From Metridium senile (taxonomy: Eukaryota; Cnidaria; Anthozoa; Actiniaria; Metridiidae), in contig OX459098.1 of assembly GCA_949775045.1 (NCBI GenBank), positions 12,248,741 through 12,312,740 on the forward strand: a stretch of DNA of 64,000 nucleotides. The letters run 5' to 3'. A program made the translations under genes and the position numbers. The first letter of the stretch is position 1, and the number at the start of each line of letters is the position of its first letter. Below are positions 21,701 through 31,069 of this stretch, in pieces. Under the pieces are notes generated by a model. The model made no database searches and was not told where the DNA came from. It worked only from the letters and a program-made list of their open reading frames with translations.

Positions 21701-24700
21701 TCATCATCACCATTGTCATCATCATCACCATTATTATCATCATCATCATCATTGTCATCATCATCACCATTATTATCATCATCATCACCATTGTCATCAT
21801 CATCACCATTATTATCATCATCATTGTCATCATCATCACTATCATTATCATCATCATCACCATTGTCATCATCATCATCACCATCATCATCATCACCATT
21901 ATCATCATCATCATCACCATTATCATCATTGTCATCACCATTGTCATCATCATCATCATCACCATAATCAACAACCTCGTTCCCAGGGCCCTCTCCCTTC
22001 GCTTTTGGGTGGCCTCACCCAAAAGCGAAGGGAGAGAGCCCTGGGAACGAGGTTGCATAATCAAAACAATTTGTACAAATATTGTATCAAATAAACATTC
22101 ATACTTATCAAATCCATCTTCAACATATTCTCTAGTTGTTGCATAAGTCATCAGTTGACCACACAGGGCTTTGAGAACATTGAGTTTTTCATCAGTAGAG
22201 AGGTCATAGACTGAGCCAGTCATCAAGTATTTCATGATGTGTGGTTCACGATGGCGGAACTCTACACCAGCATCATCAGCATAGGTAAAGCCACCACGGC
22301 TATGCCATCGATACTCTGCATCACCACAGCCTAATGGAAAGATGGTAGTATAAGTACTTAGGGGGATTTTATTTATTAGTGCATGGGATGGGGGTGGGGG
22401 TGGTGTTACCAATATTGAGGGGGGAGGGGGTCACATTATTTTTGGAAGCTATATAGGCCACCACGGCTCTGCCATCGATACTCAGCATCACCACAGCCTA
22501 ATGGAAAGATGGTAGTATAAGTTCCTAGGGGGCTTTCATATATTATTGTATTGGAAAAGACAACAGGTGATTTTGACAACCTCCCCCTATACACTAAAAA
22601 ATGAATATTGGTCAAATAGTGGACCTAAGTGCAAACAAAATACTATAATACTAAATACTATGCTTGCTCTGGCCACACTGTAAGTTATGGAGCCTTGTTC
22701 TCACAGTATTAGTGTCAACATTATATCACTCAGTGAATTTATCAGCATTACCATAATCATAGTCATCATCAACAACAACATTATCATCATTATTATTATC
22801 GGTATCTTTGATAAGACTGACTAACTTTATTATCACTATCATGGTCCTTTCATCATTATCATCACTATCATCACCACTCAATCCATAAAAAAATTCCACC
22901 AGCTAAACAACAAGAATCCATACCAGTTCTTGCTCCAGATGAAAGAAGATGGAGCCTCAATAGTTCAGTACAAGTGAAAGGATCCATGATCAACTCATGT
23001 AGAGGTTTTCCCTGATGAAGCATAGGCCAGACAGCAGCCATTGCTGCTGAAGCAGACACTTTAGCCGTATGATAATCGTCATCGTCCAGATCAAGAGTCT
23101 GTGAGTCAGCACTCTCAAGTCCTTCATCTTCTTCTTCTTCCATGTGTGTACGTAGAATAGCTCCCAGTAAAAACTGCAGTAGGTCATAGTAAACACCTTC
23201 TGGGTCAGTCTCAGCTAAAGCATCTTCAAGCATTGCTATCACAACCAGAGAACAACATGTTGTAAGAGAAACTCTTGGTGCAATTAATTTAACAAATTTT
23301 CTGAAGATAGGTAATAGAATGAAATTTGTAACATCGTAAAAATGTTGACTAAACTTTACTGACGTTTCGAGCTTTAGCCCTTGGTCAGAGTAAAAGAGTT
23401 AGACTAAGAGAGATACTGAGTATAAATAAGAAGCGTAAAAAGTGCTGAACCAATCAAAAAGCGGTAGAAAATATAGGAGGAGTTAAAGAACAATGTAAAA
23501 GTTAATTGAAAGCGAATCGTTCATTCATGCCGAAAGGTTGCTGTGTAACTAAGGAATAATTGAGTCACATTTCTTTAGATTTACGATTATTGTTAGCTCC
23601 AGTAAACAAGTAAAGTAAAGTTAAGTCAACATTTTTTTACGGTGTTTGAACTTTCATTATATTACCTATCGTTTATATCAAACACCGATGCAGATATAAA
23701 ATAACTGTCTTATTGAATGTGTAATAGCTGGGTGAGTGCATAACTAAATGAGTGACTGAATGATTAAGTGAGTAATAGACTGATTTACAATAACCAAATG
23801 AGTTTATAATTGAATACATCATATTCACTTACAAAAGTTTAGTCCAGAAGGGAATTCATCTTTTATGTCAAAAAGTGAACCAAAGACACACAGAAACTCC
23901 ACCACCATGACAGCATCACCAAACAATTCATTGGTTATCTTGACATCAATAGGATGAGGCTCTGGCAGATCCTACAAGAAAACAAAACATTGAGTTTGTA
24001 CAACAGTTACTATTTAAAAAAAAATAAAAACTTAAAGTTTATCATTGTTTTTTCTAAAATAATTCTAAATCTCAAATAGAAATATTTTATTAAATGATAA
24101 TAAACCTTTTCATGGTTCTCATCCACAACCTCAGCCTTGATAGCGTGAAATATATTCTTTACAATAATTTAAGGAATGTACACATTACCAAACAAGTAAA
24201 CACTTAACAATTCTATTGGCTGTAGTCAAAATGCATCCTTAAATAATGACTGTGGCTTTGGTTGTGGAAATCATTATAAAAAGGTGTTTCTATTAACACC
24301 ATAATACTTGTTCAATGTTTTGATTTAATTTTGACATTTCTGTTTCTTCATACAAGGAAATGTGGTCATTTGACCAGTTAGTAATTGTGTTACAAGGTAC
24401 ATGTATACAATACCTTTAGGTCATCCAGCTCAAGGTCTTCTCTTGGCCGACTCCATTCCTTCAACAACAAAGCCTCATGCCTCTTCTGCTCTCTCAACTT
24501 TGGGGAGAAAGTACAAGTATGCCATATTATCAAATTCAACATAAATATTAATAAGATGATGATGATGATAACAATGATGATGATGATAGTAATGATGATG
24601 AAATTAATGATGATAACAATGATGACGATGATAGTAATGATGATGAAATTAATGATGATAACAATGATGATGATGATAGTAATGATTATGAAATTAATGA

Positions 24701-27700
24701 TGATAACAATGATGATCTATGATAATTATAATAGTTTAATAATGAAGATGATGACGCTCAAGATGTTGATTATAACAATGATGATATGATGTAAACTTAT
24801 GATAATAATAGTTTAATAATGAAGAAGGTAGTGATAATGATTATGATGAAGATGATGATAGGCATGATATTGATGCTTGTGATGATGATGGTAGTTATGA
24901 TATTGATGCTCGTGATGATGATGGTAGTTATGATATTGATGCTCGTGATGATGATGGTAGTTATGATATTGATGCTTGTGATGATGATGGTAGTTATGAT
25001 ATTGATGCTCGTGATGATGATGGTAGTTATGATATTGATGCTTGTGATGATGATGATAGTTCTGAAGATGATGATGATGTTGATAGTCATGATACTGATG
25101 ATCATGATGATGATCATAGTTCTGATGATGATATATTTTTCAACCAATAATCACCTGATCTCGTTCTATTCTCCTGCGTTCTTTGTCTTCCTCTCTTTTC
25201 TTTAGGTTCACCATCTTCTCCTGCTCCTTCTGGATCTTTTTCTTCTCTCTATCCTCCTCTATTGCCTTGCGTCGTTTCTCCTTCTCCTCCTCAATAAGCT
25301 GTAATTTTTGTTCTGTTGTAAGTTTCTTGGATTGTGCCCCATTCAATTTCTTTTTCTTTCCTTTCTGTTCTTCTTTGCTATGTTTGTCATCTGATTTCTT
25401 TTTCTTTTTAGCAGAGCTGGTTTCACCACCATTGTCCTGTTGAGATGACTTTCGTTTCTTGGACTTTTTAGGTGGCGAGTCAAGCTGTATGGGTATGTCA
25501 AATATTGGCTCACCAAGGTCAAACTTGATTCTATATTCAGCCTATTATACAAAAGTAATCATGAGCAAAACACAACTTTGAGTTCAAATAAAGAAAAGGT
25601 TTTCCTTTAAGATAAAGACAAATAATCCAATCTTTTTGCAATGCTGGTCTCAGTTGTCCAAATTTTGATTCACAAAGATTAACTTTGTAGGTTATTTTAC
25701 AAGTTAAACAAGGATAAGCACTGACCTAGGATTAGCTCTGTAGGTTGTATTAATTAATTAAACCAGGATAAGCACAAATTCAGGATTAACTATGTAGGTT
25801 TGATCAGGAGTTTAACCAGGATTAGCTTAAAGGTTTGATTAAAAGTTAAGCCAGGATTAAACACTAACCCAGCTGGATTAACTCTGTAGGTTTGATTAAA
25901 AGTTAAGCCAGGATTAAACACTAACCCAGCTGGATTAACTCTGTAGGTTTGATTAAAAGTTAAGCCAGGATTAAACACTAACCCAGCTGGATTAACTCTG
26001 TAGGTTTGATTAAAAGTTAAGCCAGGATCAACACTAACCCAGCTGGATTAACTCTGTAGGTTTGATTAAAAGTTAAGCCAGGATCAACACTAACCCAGCT
26101 GGATTAACTCTGTAGGTTTGATTAAAAGTTAAGCCAGGATTAAACACTAACCCAGCTGGATTAACTCTGTAGGTTTGATTAAAAGTTAAGCCAGGATCAA
26201 CACTAACCCAGCTGGATTAACTCTGTAGGTTTTGTTAAGCATCAAACAAGCACTGATCAGGCTTTGAACCACCTTGTAACACAATACAATCAACTAATAT
26301 TTTCAATTTGCATTTTGAACATAAAAAAGCTAATATCTCTGAATGGGTCACAAGATGATCTATTATACACAATCAAGTCTATTAGCTAACAGTGGTATTT
26401 TTGTGTGCTGTACAACTTACAATGACGTAGTAAAATCCTTCTGTGTTCTGACTACTTCTTTCACATGACAATTTCAGAAAGCTTTTCAACTTATCTCTTG
26501 TAAAGGATCCTTTCTTACGACTGAAAAAAAGGTTAATTTATTCAAATGATACTTATTATGAATAATATTATCAATGAAAGAATATAAACCACACACATAT
26601 GCTGTGTGCAGTAATAAAGCATACAGGGATAGGCAAAACACAAGAGAGTTAAGAGAGGTATAATCGTGATGCAAAGTGTTCTGACATCCCCAAGTGTTTT
26701 ATAACTAAACACAGCACAGCAAATTTTATATTTCTTTTATAAAATATAAATTGACACATTTGATCACCATGTAAATGCAGGTACAGTGGAACCTTGTTAA
26801 TCCGGCCACCAAAGGGACAGTCTAAAGAGGCCACATTAATGGGGTGGCTGTATTAAGCGGATGGCCGTAAGGCAAGGTTCCACTGTACTGTGCTCTTATA
26901 CATTTAAACAGTTATTTTATAATTATTATCATGATGGCTATTACAAATATCATTATCTTCATCAACAGCAATACCACCACTATCATCATAATCATCATTA
27001 TAATCATTGTTGTCATAATCATAATCATCATTTAATTCTCACCATAATCATCATCATTATCATCAGCACCATACAGTGGCGGATCTAGGAATATTTTAGG
27101 GGGGTGAATGTGAAGCGTATATATTTTGGTATTTGTGCATTGTTCATATGTTACTCATCAAATAAAACACAATAAAAAGCAGAAAACGGAGCAAAAATGG
27201 GGGGTGGCTAGCCACCCTATTCACTACCCCTAGATCCGCCACTGCCATAATCATCTTTAATAATGATCACCACCATAACCATCATCATAATCATCATTAC
27301 CATAATCATCATCACCATAAACATGCTAATCATCATCACATCCTCACCATAGTCATCTTCATCCTCGCCATAATCTTAATCATCATATCATCACCATAAT
27401 CATCATCTTAATCATCATCATAATCATTTTTAATATCATCTTTACAATAATCATCACCATCTTTACCTAATATGTTCAGAGTCTACCATTATAACTTCCT
27501 TGGCTTCGTTTTTCTTCGATTCCTTCTCATGGTATAATTGCACTGCATATTTGTATGCCTTTGGATTGGGCCAAAATTCTGCATTCTTACTTTTTGGTGA
27601 TTTGAAATTAGAACCAATGCTAGTATTGGAGTCATCTATGATCATTATTACATCATCGTCACCATTTTCTAATTCTTTTGAGGGTGTTTTTGACCTTGGA

Positions 27701-29243
27701 GAAGATAATGTTTCTGAGTTTGAGTTCTTCTTGGGTTTAGGAGTTGGTAGTTTTTTTGGTGATTTTGGTGAAGCAAGTGATTTGGAGCTATCTTTTCTGG
27801 CTTTCTGTGGTGTTTCAAGAAGTTCTGGTGCTGATTTAGATTTTCCAGGTGATTTGATGTTACTTTCACTAGATTTCCTTGATTTGGTACTACCTTCACT
27901 ACCCTTTCTAATCTTTCCTGGTGTACTTGTTGATTTTTCCATTTTTTTCTCTTTTCCAGAACTCTGTCCAGATTTCCTGGATTCTGGTGTGTTTTCAATG
28001 CCATTGGGAAGGTCTTCAGGCTCAATCACTTTCTGTATTTTTCCTTTACGTCTGAAATTTTTAGAAGAAATTTAAATATATTAATACAAAAATTTAAAAA
28101 GAAATTCTAAAACAATAAATATAACAATTTAAAGTTTTCCTCTAAATTACCATATAATGATGGCAATTAATTAATATGATATTAGTCATCATCATCATCA
28201 CCATAATGATGACAATACATAACAAAATTTCACCAAAATTGTAAGTCAAATCTGCGAAAAAATAATATTTAAAGTTCCCATGGCAACTCGGCATGGCATA
28301 TGCCAACCCCCCATACTAAGGTTTCATTGATAACCTCATCATCAAAATTCAAGCTTGTCAATGTCAAGATGGCTGACATTATATAACAAACAAGCAACTG
28401 TAGCTCCATGGTCCATGTTACATCAAAATGTTTTCTTTCCAAAAAGAGGGTAAATTGACCCTATACCCCTCCCAAATAAAATAGGGCCTTAGCTTGGGTC
28501 TTTCACAAACGAAATTTCTCAAAATTTGATGAAGATGGTTATAGATGGAGTAAAATAAAGCGAAAGTAAGTGAGTATATCCTGTTGAAAGTGTCCCTGCC
28601 CGCCATGACTCGTAGACCCCTAAGTAACTGCATGTGAATCGTACGGGTATGTCGGGTTTTGGTCCCTAAATAACTACCCTTGTCACAACATCAACATTAC
28701 TACACATTATTTATGAAATCTCTCATTTACCTCTTGCCTGAATGTTGAACTTCAACATCCTCGCCCTCCTGGTAGCGATCTTTGAGGTATGAAAATACTT
28801 CATCGCATAAATTACCAAGTCGACCACGTTGGATGTGATGGACCAGAGTCAAGGCTGCTCGTTGCAGTGGTGAACATAAACTATTCCCGACTTTTACAAC
28901 TTCACGTTCTGATTTCAAGGCTTCAGAGTAAGTCAGATTGCTTTTTCCAGTATACTTACAGCTCCAAACCAAGCTATTGCAAAGTATAGTTCGTCTAAAG
29001 AACGACCTAATCCGAGAAAAGAATACACGGTGAGAACGAGTGCCTTACGCCGTAGAGGGAAGAGAAAAATATCAACACAAAAATGAATGGCAGAAAACCG
29101 GATACGCAAGTAACATTAAACTTTACTTACTCGTAATCTGTAAAAACTTCATTTGTATGGACACAAACGAAAACTTCTTCATTAGATTTGAGATCTTCAG
29201 GAGGTTTTTCAGGAGTAAACGGCTTTCTCTTTAGTAGGGGCAT
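12499..29243 (-). CDS. BAZ1A: BAZ1A / ACF1 chromatin-remodelling subunit
   Basis: Non-catalytic subunit of ISWI remodelling complexes (ACF/CHRAC) that space nucleosomes. Eighteen exons: 29243-29131, 29006-28731, 28051-27467, 26520-26421, 25541-25155, 24497-24414, 23971-23833, 23235-22924, 22330-22105, 20995-20792, 20453-20281, 19086-18833, 18363-17329, 16864-16364, 15713-15539, 14637-14416, 13574-13147, 12750-12499. Phases chain throughout; 1821 aa. Domains: N-terminal MPLLKRKPFTPEKPP and WAC (about 20-125), DDT (about 524-585, ELFGDAVMVVEFL), lysine-rich coiled coil (about 400-515), WHIM blocks (RLHLLSSG; PLGRDRIYRRYWSF near 930; LNPRGHRERGL and LGAIKVEDR in exon 13), PHD1 (about 1430-1475, split by an intron), an acidic tract, PHD2 (about 1530-1575) and a C-terminal bromodomain (about 1712-1805). 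Human BAZ1A has one PHD; two resembles insect Acf1. The bromodomain lacks the usual WPF and acetyl-lysine-contacting Asn. Confidence 0.96.
12963..13055. mobile_element. hAT-like MITE (CAGGGGCGGATCCAG)
   Basis: A 93-bp element in the last BAZ1A intron with ends CAGGGGCGGATCCAG and CTAGATCCGCCCCTG. A related element with CAGTGGCGGATCTAG ends is at 27074-27244. Confidence 0.8.
14179..14349. mobile_element. foldback element, ATTCAACAAC ends, copy 1
   Basis: ATTCAACAACAAGATTTTCC pairs with AAATTTGGTGTTGAAT. Related to the element at 46366-46500, which shares the ATTCAACAACAA ends and the inner CTCATTGGTCGAGGGGCGA (reverse-complemented here). Confidence 0.8.
14416..14637 (-). CDS. BAZ1A: BAZ1A exon 16: second PHD finger
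   Basis: A single exon, phase 1 to phase 1, encodes a complete C4HC3 PHD finger: CALC, then CCDVC, YHMDC and CQVC, with the Trp (SWACQVC) expected before the last Cys pair. Being symmetric in phase, this exon could be skipped without breaking the frame, giving a one-PHD isoform like the vertebrate protein. Confidence 0.92.
14700..15350 (+). repeat. minisatellite, about 136-bp unit, about five copies
   Basis: GAT-rich units of about 136-139 bp (starts near 14754, 14890, 15026 and 15165, and a shortened copy near 15301) lie in BAZ1A intron 15. Long acidic/Met-rich ORFs on the plus strand are by-products of the repeat, not genes. Confidence 0.92.
15844..16130. mobile_element. foldback MITE, TATACACC terminus, family related to 57885
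   Basis: TATACACCGATTTCAAAAATC pairs with GATTTTTGAAAAAAGTGTACA within one or two mismatches; the adjacent TCTGAAGCCTGCAAAGGATG and CATCCTTTGCAGGCTTCAGA are perfect complements. Interior is similar to 57885-58171. It lies in BAZ1A intron 14. Confidence 0.92.
16201..16321. mobile_element. foldback element, GAGCAGATTT ends
   Basis: GAGCAGATTT on the left pairs with AAATCTGCTC on the right; the interior has CACGGCA and ACAGTCATAC blocks. The element at 33902-34049 has related ends and interior. Confidence 0.7.
18512..18818. mobile_element. foldback element with GCGCGC and ATGGCG blocks
   Basis: The CAGGTGATTTCGCGCGC block pairs approximately with GCGCGCTTCAAAGCGAGGTCACCT, and AACAGTTCCAAGATGGCG pairs with CGCCATTTTGGAACTGTT. 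It lies in BAZ1A intron 12. The ATGGCG blocks resemble YY1 sites. Confidence 0.75.
19140..19760 (+). repeat. minisatellite (GAATGGATGAACGAGTGAAT units)
   Basis: About seven imperfect units, roughly 85-90 bp each, share GAAAGAATGTATATATAAAT and GGATGAACGAGTG blocks. They lie in BAZ1A intron 11. Confidence 0.92.
19778..19955. mobile_element. foldback MITE (AACGCGTTGCTATGTACG)
   Basis: AACGCGTTGCTATGTACGTT is repeated in inverted orientation at the right end (AACGTACATAGCAACGCGTT). The arms continue through TTTCCACCxAATTCAAA. It sits at the edge of the minisatellite. Confidence 0.9.
20034..20320 (-). repeat. 105-bp minisatellite that includes the exon 11 splice donor of BAZ1A
   Basis: Three copies with period 105 bp (the exon-intron boundary recurs at 20071, 20176 and 20281). 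On the minus strand each copy carries the coding end of exon 11 (DKHADDDKNKQ) followed by the GTATGT donor, then a GACA/CTGT-rich stretch. Only the 20281 copy is joined to the rest of the exon; the two others lie downstream in the intron as donor-bearing exon fragments. Confidence 0.92.
20480..20670 (+). repeat. (GTAA)n simple repeat
   Basis: Degenerate AAGT/AAAT tetranucleotide array in BAZ1A intron 10. Confidence 0.9.
21400..21970 (+). repeat. (ATC)n trinucleotide array
   Basis: A long ATC/ATT triplet array in BAZ1A intron 9, with long poly-Ile/Ser or poly-Met frames in both directions that are not genes. Confidence 0.95.
21972..22055. mobile_element. 84-bp near-perfect palindrome (CAACCTCGTTCCCAGGG)
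   Basis: CAACCTCGTTCCCAGGG at the left is mirrored by CCCTGGGAACGAGGTTG at the right, and the arms continue to a loop of only a few bases around 22013. It looks like a minimal foldback MITE and lies 50 bp from BAZ1A exon 9. Confidence 0.92.
22361..22605. mobile_element. AGGGGGCTTTCAT foldback element broken by an exon fragment
   Basis: The left part (22361-22455) and right part (22528-22605) match the ends of the intact element at 33163-33424 (AGGGGGCTTTCAT.., CACATTATTT..GGAAGCTATATAGG, and AAAAGACAACAGGTGATTTTG). Between them lies the duplicated exon 9 start (22456-22531). Confidence 0.75.
22456..22531 (-). pseudogene. duplicated acceptor and 5' end of BAZ1A exon 9
   Basis: It repeats 22288-22360, including the CCATTAG acceptor and the first codons of exon 9 (CGDAEYRW), about 170 bp upstream in the same intron. 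The copy ends abruptly at CTATATAG inside foldback-element sequence and cannot be a complete exon. If used, it would be a cryptic acceptor upstream of exon 9. Confidence 0.85.
23306..23670. mobile_element. foldback element with GACGTTTCGAGCTTTAGCCC
   Basis: GATAGGTAATAGAATGAAA..AAAAATGTTGACT at the left is mirrored by AGTCAACATTTTTTTAC..TTTCATTATATTACCTATC at the right. The fragment at 32575-32670 shares the TTTACTGATGTTTCAAG block. It lies in BAZ1A intron 7. Confidence 0.8.
24178..24300. mobile_element. decayed member of the TATACACC foldback group
   Basis: GTACACATTACCAAA at the left and GACTGTGGCTTTGGTTGTGG..AAAAAGGTGTTTC at the right resemble the ends of 15844-16130 (GACTGTAGCTTCGGCTGCGG). 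Strongly diverged. Confidence 0.45.
24540..25130 (+). repeat. GAT-rich minisatellites (two arrays)
   Basis: At about 24550-24720 a unit of about 51 bp (AATGATGATGAAATTAATGA..) repeats three times. At about 24865-25060 a 36-bp unit (TGATATTGATGCTCGTGATG..) repeats about six times. Both lie in BAZ1A intron 5. Confidence 0.9.
25740..26240 (+). repeat. 55-57-bp minisatellite (GTTAAGCCAGGATTAA)
   Basis: About eight copies of a 55-57-bp unit containing CACTAACCCAGC, GGATTAACTCTGTAGG and TTTGATTAAAAGTTAAGCC lie in BAZ1A intron 4. The same motif family forms a second, more diverged array at 35740-36010. Confidence 0.93.
26781..26887. mobile_element. Tigger/pogo-like MITE
   Basis: GTACAGTGGAACCTTG at the left mirrors CAAGGTTCCACTGTAC at the right, with CGGCCACC and GGTGGC inner blocks. 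TACAGTGGAACC ends with a TA target are typical of pogo/Tigger-derived MITEs. It lies in BAZ1A intron 3. Confidence 0.85.
26930..27460 (+). repeat. CATCATAAT simple repeats
   Basis: Imperfect CAT/AAT triplet arrays flank the hAT-like MITE at 27074-27244 in BAZ1A intron 3. Confidence 0.9.
27074..27244. mobile_element. hAT-like MITE (CAGTGGCGGATCTAG)
   Basis: The inverted ends CAGTGGCGGATCTAGG and CCTAGATCCGCCACTG are flanked by CCATA on both sides, a possible target duplication. It lies in BAZ1A intron 3. Confidence 0.85.
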
Positions 29244-30503
29244 TGACTTGCCAGGGAAGTGGACCCTATGGTTTGACCCACTGCTCAAAAAGTCTACCAA
29301 ACTGCGATTTCAAGTGAGCCAGACTTGCAACTATCATCTAAAACATTAGTTTATATGTTGTGTACACTTTTGATCATGCACTTGGAAGCTTGAAGCATCT
29401 AGAATGTGGTTTAAAATCATATAAATGTGTGATCACTTGGATCTTGGACCACTGTTCTTCGCTGTGCCTCACAATGCCGCGAGAATTCAAAAGACTTCCT
29501 TCAAAATGCCGGTCGATCAATGCAAAGTCCGCCTTTCTAGCTACAATATCTCAGCAAACGTTCCACCAAATCCACTCAAATTCGCATATCGCATACTATA
29601 TAACACTAGAAACAAGATCTCGAAGTCCAAATTCCGAAAGATAATTCCAAATGGTAGTTTTTTGACTGCAAAGTTACTAACTTCACCAAAATTACCCTCA
29701 CCACATTTTGAGTTTTGCGGGTCTGGTGGGCTGGCTTTAGCAGGTAAATATGGATTCTCATTGGTCAGTTCAAATTGAATGACAGCTCTCGTAGTAAAAG
29801 CCCGCAAATAATCAGACAGCGGATTCCCGAATGAGATTTAAAGTTTTCAATATTGCAAATGTTTTTTTTTTTATTGAAATATAAAATAAAACTATGATCT
29901 CATGATTCGGAGAATTTTACATTCCCTGCAAAATACAGTACAATCAGAGAAGCTGCAATTGCAAAGGTATTGGTAAAATTGGTAACATTTAAAGTTCAGT
30001 ATTATAGCATGATTTTAAAAAGTAAGTTTTATTCATTTTCTCAAAACAAATTGTACATTTTTATTGAAATTATTTGATATAATTTTGGCTTAAATGAGAA
30101 TAGTGAATGTCAGAGTATTATTTAGATAGGAATATGCTGTTTTAGTGCACTTTTTCTAGGGGGAGGGGAGGGAAGGGGAGGGGAGGATGGTAAAATTTGA
30201 AAAGAGGATTATTGAAATAGATATTGTTTCATTTACAGGCACTTCTCATGCAGTAATGTGTCTTTCAAAAATACAAGTTCATCATCAAGATGGATACAAA
30301 GACATCTATCTGTAAGACTAGTATTAAGGGATCTTTTAAATATAAATCAAAGTACTGACGATGATGGTAATTAATGAAGGAATTAATGATCATGGTGACA
30401 ATGATGGAAGTAATGATGATTATGATGACATCGATTGAGAAATATGGGGATAGTAAAAATGTTGTCTGGACTTCTCTAAGTTTTAACACAAAGTAGAGTA
30501 TGT

Positions 30504-30662
30504 ACCCGGGGGTGGGGGGGGGGGGATGACTCCCTTAGAAAATGAAAATAAGGCCCTCGCATACCTTTTAGGGTCTCGAACTGGCACCGTACCTTTTAGG
30601 GTCATTTTCAAAACCGTCCGTCGAGCACCCCTATCCATTTTCTAAGGGAGTCCCCCCCGGGG
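30504..30662. mobile_element. foldback element (CCCGGGGG..ACTCCCTTAGAAAATG)
   Basis: GACTCCCTTAGAAAATG at the left is mirrored by CATTTTCTAAGGGAGTC at the right, with G- and C-rich outer ends. The interior repeats ACCTTTTAGGGTC. Confidence 0.88.
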
Positions 30663-30802
30663 TGGACGAACCATCTATTTATTAACTGATTTGCCGCAAA
30701 AAATTATAAAAATTCATACAAAATCCTTTGTTTACTATTGTTTGAATTGCTTAGCACCATTTGGTACTAATTAGTACAATTTGTTTTATGAGTTTTTTGC
30801 TA

Positions 30803-31014
30803 ACAAGGGGGTCGTGCGGGGGGGGGGGGGAGGGGGGGGGGGAGATTGGAAACATCAAAACCGCACTCTTATCAAAATTTGCTAAAAACTGCAAATAAGA
30901 TTAATTGTAAAACTACAAAACCACAGATATAAATGAAATTTAAAAACCCCGCAGAACCACACCAAAAATAACACAACACCGCATCACCGCAATTAAACCC
31001 TTATTCCCCCCTCG
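30803..31014. mobile_element. foldback MITE, second copy of the GGGGG-ended family
   Basis: This copy is homologous to the element at 2291-2451: the left end is expanded by a long G tract, the interior shares AAACCGCA and CAAAATTTGCTAAA motifs, and the right end is CCCTTATTCCCCCC. It lies just upstream of the first resolved MRM2 exon. Confidence 0.7.
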
Positions 31015-31069
31015 TTATATTAGAGCTTTATCACTGAATAATCCGTATATATATATTGGTTTACAACAG

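Larger units (their letters stand above)
29244..31069. other. BAZ1A-MRM2 divergent region; MRM2 5' exon not resolved
   Basis: BAZ1A starts at 29243 on the minus strand and MRM2 runs right on the plus strand, so the first few hundred bases probably hold promoters for both. The MRM2 start must lie here or be absent. Plus-strand open frames at 29360-29778 have ATGs but no sequence resembling an MRM2 N-terminus with an in-phase donor, so none is assigned. Also present: a foldback at 30504-30662 and the G-rich MITE at 30803-31014. Confidence 0.55.

Noticed and set aside
21513..22412. Long minus-strand ORF with poly-Met stretch
   Set aside because: It joins BAZ1A exon 9 sequence in another frame with the ATC repeat; the true exon is 22330-22105 in its own frame.
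29360..29807. First exon of MRM2 or a small gene between BAZ1A and MRM2
   Set aside because: Open frames exist on both strands but none resembles an MRM2 N-terminus or supplies an in-phase donor for the exon at 31070.
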